Source: Anaerolineaceae bacterium (GTDB taxonomy: Bacteria; Chloroflexota; Anaerolineae; Anaerolineales; UBA11657). From it: a DNA stretch of 64,000 bases. Numbering within the stretch: position 1 is the first letter of the stretch; each line of letters starts with the position of its first letter. Where the stretch lies: contig BGOS01000016.1 of assembly GCA_003569365.1 (NCBI GenBank), positions 93,948-157,947 on the forward strand, in the 5' to 3' direction. This document shows, in pieces, positions 60,897 through 64,000 of the stretch. The position numbers were made by a program, and so were the translations under genes. A model generated the notes under the pieces. That model made no database searches and was not told the origin of the DNA. It saw nothing but the letters and a program-made list of their open reading frames with translations.

Positions 60897-61469
60897 TCAG
60901 GCTGCGTCCGGATCCTTGGTGTTGATGCGCCAAACATCCAGAGCCCGGTCGATAAAGAGCACGCCTTCCAAATGATCGTATTCGTGCTGCAGCACGCGCG
61001 CCATCCAACCGTGGGTGTGCAGCTTGTGCGGCTGGTTGTGGCGGTCGCGGTACTTGATTGTGATGGTGCGCGGGCGCTCCACATCGCCGGCAAAACCGGG
61101 CAGCGAAAGGCAGCCTTCGGTGCCCACTTCAAGCTCTTCAGAAAAACGGGTAATCTCCGGGTTCACCATTACCAGCACGCGCCCCACGCCGGGTGGGGCG
61201 GGTTCGGCAGGCACTGGGCCGGGTGCCGTGGCCGCTGCGGTGGCAGTGTCATCGTCATCAGCTGCGGCGGGTTCACGTTCCAAGTGCGCCACAAACAGGC
61301 GCAGGCTCTCGCCCACTTGCGGCGCCGCGAGGCCCACACCGGGCGCAGCGTGCATCGTCAGCAGCAGGTCATCCACCAGCTGCTGGAATGTTTTGTCGAA
61401 GGAGGTCACCTTGAGCGCGGCGCGGCGCAGCCGGTCATCGGCCGGGGTGATGATATTGCGCAGTGCCAT
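60897..61469 (-). CDS. def: Peptide deformylase with acidic/Ala-Pro insertion
   Basis: 190 residues. All three motifs are intact: GVGLAAPQVG, EGCLSLPG (Cys metal ligand) and QHEYDHLEG (two His and the catalytic Glu). It removes the formyl group from nascent proteins. Between motif 1 and motif 2 lies an extra segment of about 30 residues (AAADDDDTATAAATAPGPVP), probably a disordered surface loop. It begins 4 bp after the cNMP/PH gene. Confidence 0.94.
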   Translation of the reverse strand: MALRNIITPADDRLRRAALKVTSFDKTFQQLVDDLLLTMHAAPGVGLAAPQVGESLRLFVAHLEREPAAADDDDTATAAATAPGPVPAEPAPPGVGRVLVMVNPEITRFSEELEVGTEGCLSLPGFAGDVERPRTITIKYRDRHNQPHKLHTHGWMARVLQHEYDHLEGVLFIDRALDVWRINTKDPDAA

Positions 61470-61473
61470 GGCT

Positions 61474-63123
61474 TCAATTGGCGGGTGCGCCGGGCTGCGC
61501 CGGCGGCGGGGCGGGCTGTGTCACCTGTGCGTACGCTTTCAGCCAGTCCACCATCTCCGCGCGCCGGCGTTCGCGCTCGGCGGTCTGCTGCTGCTCCTGG
61601 CGCAGCTCCATGCGGTTCAAAATTGTCTGCTGCACAAGCAGCGGATCCATCACCATCTTAAAATCCAAGTCGCCGGTTTCGCCGCCGGTCTCAATTGTTA
61701 CGGTGCCAAAATTAAAAATACTGGCCCATAAGCCGGGGCGCGAGTACTGCACATTCACCAGATTGTCCAGCGGTGCGCTGCGCTGGATCAGGCTGCCCAG
61801 CAGCGGTTTTTTTTCCATGTCAATCAGGCGGTCGGGCGTGAGCGTGTAGGTGTCGTTGTGCCAGTCTGCATAGTAATACCAGGCCAGGCAAAATGCTGCC
61901 AGCGCCAAAAGCAGCAGGCTGCCGTTGACGAATGCGCCGGCGGGCATGCCCGCCTGGCTGAACAACAGCGCCAGCAGTGCGCACAGCAGCATGCCCAGCA
62001 GGCCCGGCGCCGTGCGCGAGAGCAGCACCAGCGGATGCTTGCGCCAGATGATGGTGTTGCCGGAGTACTCGGTAAAGGCCGGCAGCAAGCTGATCAAGAA
62101 TGCACCCACGCTGCGCAGCAGGGAGGTTTGCGGTTTTGGCAGCGCGGCTGGTTTTTCTGCTGCCGGCTCTGTTTGCCAGCCGATGCCCACGCGCACGGAC
62201 TGCACCAGGGATTGCTCATGCGCTTTGCGCTGCGCACTTTGCGCCCGCTGCACCAGCTCATTAATGATCTCGCGCACGGCCTGCGGCGCCTGAATGTTCG
62301 GGAAGTGCACGATGCCAGCCAGTGTGCGCGCACTGACGTCGCCCACGTTCAGCAGCTGCTCAATGAAGCCCTGCTCCAGATCCACCGAGCGCACGCGCTG
62401 CAGCGGCACCTCTGTGCGCGTGCGGTACAGCAGCAGCAGGCGCTGGTCGCTGATGATGCGCTTGTCGGTTATCACATAGGTGTCGTCCAGCCAGTCCACG
62501 TACAGCAGCAGCAGCCACAAAAGTGCGAGCGCGCTGCCCAGCAGCAGCGCAGGCCAGCCATCTATGGCCAGCCGCCGCAGCAGCCAAGCGGCACCCAGCG
62601 CTGCCACCAGCAGCAATCCGGGCTGCCAGATGCGCGCTGCCAGCCAAGCCCAGTGTGTGCGGCAGACTAGCTGCACATTCTCGTTGTCGCGCAGCCACGC
62701 GGCGTAGCGCCGGCGGCGCAGCAAGGCTGCGCTAGCGCGCTTTACCAACAAGGCGTCTTTTACGGAAGGGTGCGCGCGCTGCAGTTTTTGCAGCGCAGGC
62801 GCCGGCAGCGCCAGCAGTACTGTTGGCTCCAACGGTGTGGCTGCGGCCGGATGGCGGCCGTTGGGGCGCGCAGCCTCTGCGCCAAAATAATCGTTTTCGG
62901 CAAGCACTTGCGCAGCGGGTTTGCCGGTGCCCACGGCCACGCGCCCGGAAGCCACAATGAATAAAAAGTTGGCTGCAGCGCCGGCGGTAACCACCACCTC
63001 GCCGGCGGCAAATTCATGCACCTCGCACAGCGCGGCCAGCGCTTGCAGCGCCGGCGGTTTGAGCAGCCGGAAGACGTGCACCGGCTGCAGCACTGCCATC
63101 ATCTCTGTGGTGCTGATGCTCAT
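61474..63123 (-). CDS. Cyclic-nucleotide-binding domain fused to two membrane/bacterial-PH modules
   Basis: 549 residues. Residues about 15-115 form a cNMP-binding-like domain (LKPPALQALAALCEVHEFAAGEVVV, DYFGAEAARP). Two repeats follow, each a hydrophobic helix pair plus a YdbS-like bacterial PH domain: DDTYVITDKRIISDQR with VPLQRVRSVDLEQG, then NDTYTLTPDRLIDMEKKP with APLDNLVNVQYSRPG. PH domains of this type sit on the cytosolic membrane face. Ligand and role are unknown. It is tightly linked to kynU upstream and def downstream. Confidence 0.82.
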   Translation of the reverse strand: MSISTTEMMAVLQPVHVFRLLKPPALQALAALCEVHEFAAGEVVVTAGAAANFLFIVASGRVAVGTGKPAAQVLAENDYFGAEAARPNGRHPAAATPLEPTVLLALPAPALQKLQRAHPSVKDALLVKRASAALLRRRRYAAWLRDNENVQLVCRTHWAWLAARIWQPGLLLVAALGAAWLLRRLAIDGWPALLLGSALALLWLLLLYVDWLDDTYVITDKRIISDQRLLLLYRTRTEVPLQRVRSVDLEQGFIEQLLNVGDVSARTLAGIVHFPNIQAPQAVREIINELVQRAQSAQRKAHEQSLVQSVRVGIGWQTEPAAEKPAALPKPQTSLLRSVGAFLISLLPAFTEYSGNTIIWRKHPLVLLSRTAPGLLGMLLCALLALLFSQAGMPAGAFVNGSLLLLALAAFCLAWYYYADWHNDTYTLTPDRLIDMEKKPLLGSLIQRSAPLDNLVNVQYSRPGLWASIFNFGTVTIETGGETGDLDFKMVMDPLLVQQTILNRMELRQEQQQTAERERRRAEMVDWLKAYAQVTQPAPPPAQPGAPAN

Positions 63124-63150
63124 GCGGGTGGCTGGGCTGGCGCCGGCTCC

Positions 63151-64000
63151 TTAGGTGACCAGCGGGCGCTGCTGCTGGTATTTGAGGTAGCGTTGCTCCA
63201 GCACCACAGTGCGCATGTGCTGCACGGCAGCATGCAGCTCGCTGAATGTGTTGTAGAGCGGTGCAATGCCAAGGCGCAGGTTGTCCGGCGCGCGGAAATC
63301 CGGCAGCACGTTCAGCTCTTCAATCAGCGCGCGGTCAATGCCCAGCGCGTGCTCATGGCCAAGCGAGATGTGCGAGCCGCGCTGCTGCGGATTGCGCGGT
63401 GATTGCAGCCGGTAGCCCAGCGGCTGCAGCTGCTGCTCCCACAATGCCACCAGGTACTCGGTTTGGCGCATGGATTTCGCGCGCACGCGCGCCAAGCCGG
63501 CTTCCAGCAGCAAGTCCAGGGCGGGCTCAATCGCCATCAAGGAAAGCACGGGCGGCGTGCCGGTTAGGAATTTGCGCAGATCTGTCTGTGGCACATAATC
63601 CGGCTCAAACGCAAACGGGTCAAGCTGCCCGATCCAGCCCTGAATGGGGTTTTGCAGGCGCGCTTGCAAATCTTCATGCACATACAGGAAAGCCGGTGCT
63701 CCCGGGCCGCCATTGAGGTACTTGTAACTGCAGCCCACTGCCAGGTCTGCATGCGCTGCATGCAGCTCCACCGGCACTGCGCCCACTGTGTGGCTCAGGT
63801 CCCACAGCGTCAGCGCACCGCGCGCGTGTGCCAGCGCGGTTATTTCTGCCAGCGGATGCACGAAGCCGCTCTTGAATGCAGTATGCGAGAGCATCACCAG
63901 CGCGGTGTGCTCATCAATGGCAGCGGCCAGGGCAGCGGGTGCCACGCTGAGGCCATCTGCTGCCGGCACAATGCGCAATGCCTCCGGCGGGTGGCCCAGC
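63151..64000 (-). CDS. kynU: Kynureninase, N-terminus outside window
   Basis: About 280 C-terminal residues are visible; the frame stays open to the window edge, and the track start at 63978 is internal. WDLSHTVGAVPVEL holds the PLP-contacting Asp, and GCSYKYLNGGPGAPAFLYV the PLP-lysine. GWIGQLDPFAFEPDY and FLTGTPPVLSLMAIEPAL are characteristic of kynureninase. It splits kynurenine to anthranilate and alanine in oxygen-dependent Trp breakdown. First visible gene of the minus-strand group. Confidence 0.92.
   Translation of the reverse strand, partial: LGHPPEALRIVPAADGLSVAPAALAAAIDEHTALVMLSHTAFKSGFVHPLAEITALAHARGALTLWDLSHTVGAVPVELHAAHADLAVGCSYKYLNGGPGAPAFLYVHEDLQARLQNPIQGWIGQLDPFAFEPDYVPQTDLRKFLTGTPPVLSLMAIEPALDLLLEAGLARVRAKSMRQTEYLVALWEQQLQPLGYRLQSPRNPQQRGSHISLGHEHALGIDRALIEELNVLPDFRAPDNLRLGIAPLYNTFSELHAAVQHMRTVVLEQRYLKYQQQRPLVT

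Noticed and set aside
1-64000. CRISPR arrays, rRNA operons, prophage or integrase genes
   Set aside because: No regularly spaced repeats, rRNA sequence, integrase or phage structural genes were found on either strand.

Overview
The window looks like a chromosomal segment of a GC-rich, aerobically respiring bacterium. Fused alpha/beta glycyl-tRNA synthetase, type I-beta DAHP synthases with an N-terminal ferredoxin-like domain, a 14-gene complex I operon and the order recO-glyQS-dnaG-rpoD suggest Chloroflexota, perhaps Anaerolineae-related. This is an inference from gene content and style; no marker phylogeny was run. Several promoters share an extended -10 element (TGnTAnnnT). In three cases the start codon sits 6-8 bases after the -10 box, which implies leaderless mRNAs.

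Layout. 1-5.8 kb: a partial PLP sulfur-amino-acid enzyme and a metallophosphoesterase (minus strand), then an M23 peptidase and a three-gene nucleotide-sugar/glycosyltransferase group (plus strand). 5.85-12.8 kb: an aromatic amino acid operon (aroH, two aroF paralogues, tyrA, aroA, aroE, aroC), preceded by an unannotated Tyr/Phe-rich leader peptide and an intrinsic terminator, a textbook attenuator layout. 12.8-22.6 kb: tRNA-Gln and housekeeping genes (glmU, cdd, recO, glyQS, dnaG, rpoD); glyQS is split by a -1 frame change at a canonical slippery heptamer. 22.7-37.3 kb: nuoA-N, complete and collinear.

37.3-49.7 kb is an accessory zone. It holds a lower-GC cassette (a second shikimate dehydrogenase plus a CUT2-type ABC importer) between two 26-bp direct repeats; a split membrane spermidine-synthase-like pair; a patch of gene debris (flavoprotein, transposase and histidine kinase remnants); a VOC protein; a Nei-type glycosylase; and a triple-FAS1 lipoprotein. 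49.7-58.6 kb carries RidA, TauE/SafE, proline dehydrogenase, a Gfo/Idh-aldo/keto reductase fusion, an OpgC-like acyltransferase/esterase fusion and a secreted SH3-esterase. 58.8-59.5 kb holds a second attenuator-like unit: a leaderless Cys-rich leader peptide, a strong terminator and a DUF4395 membrane protein. The window ends with a PAP2 phosphatase and a minus-strand operon (kynureninase, cNMP/PH-domain protein, def, DUF1003).

The most interesting signals are the two leader-peptide attenuators (Tyr/Phe and Cys), the glyQS frameshift site, the multidomain fusions and the repeat-bounded cassette.
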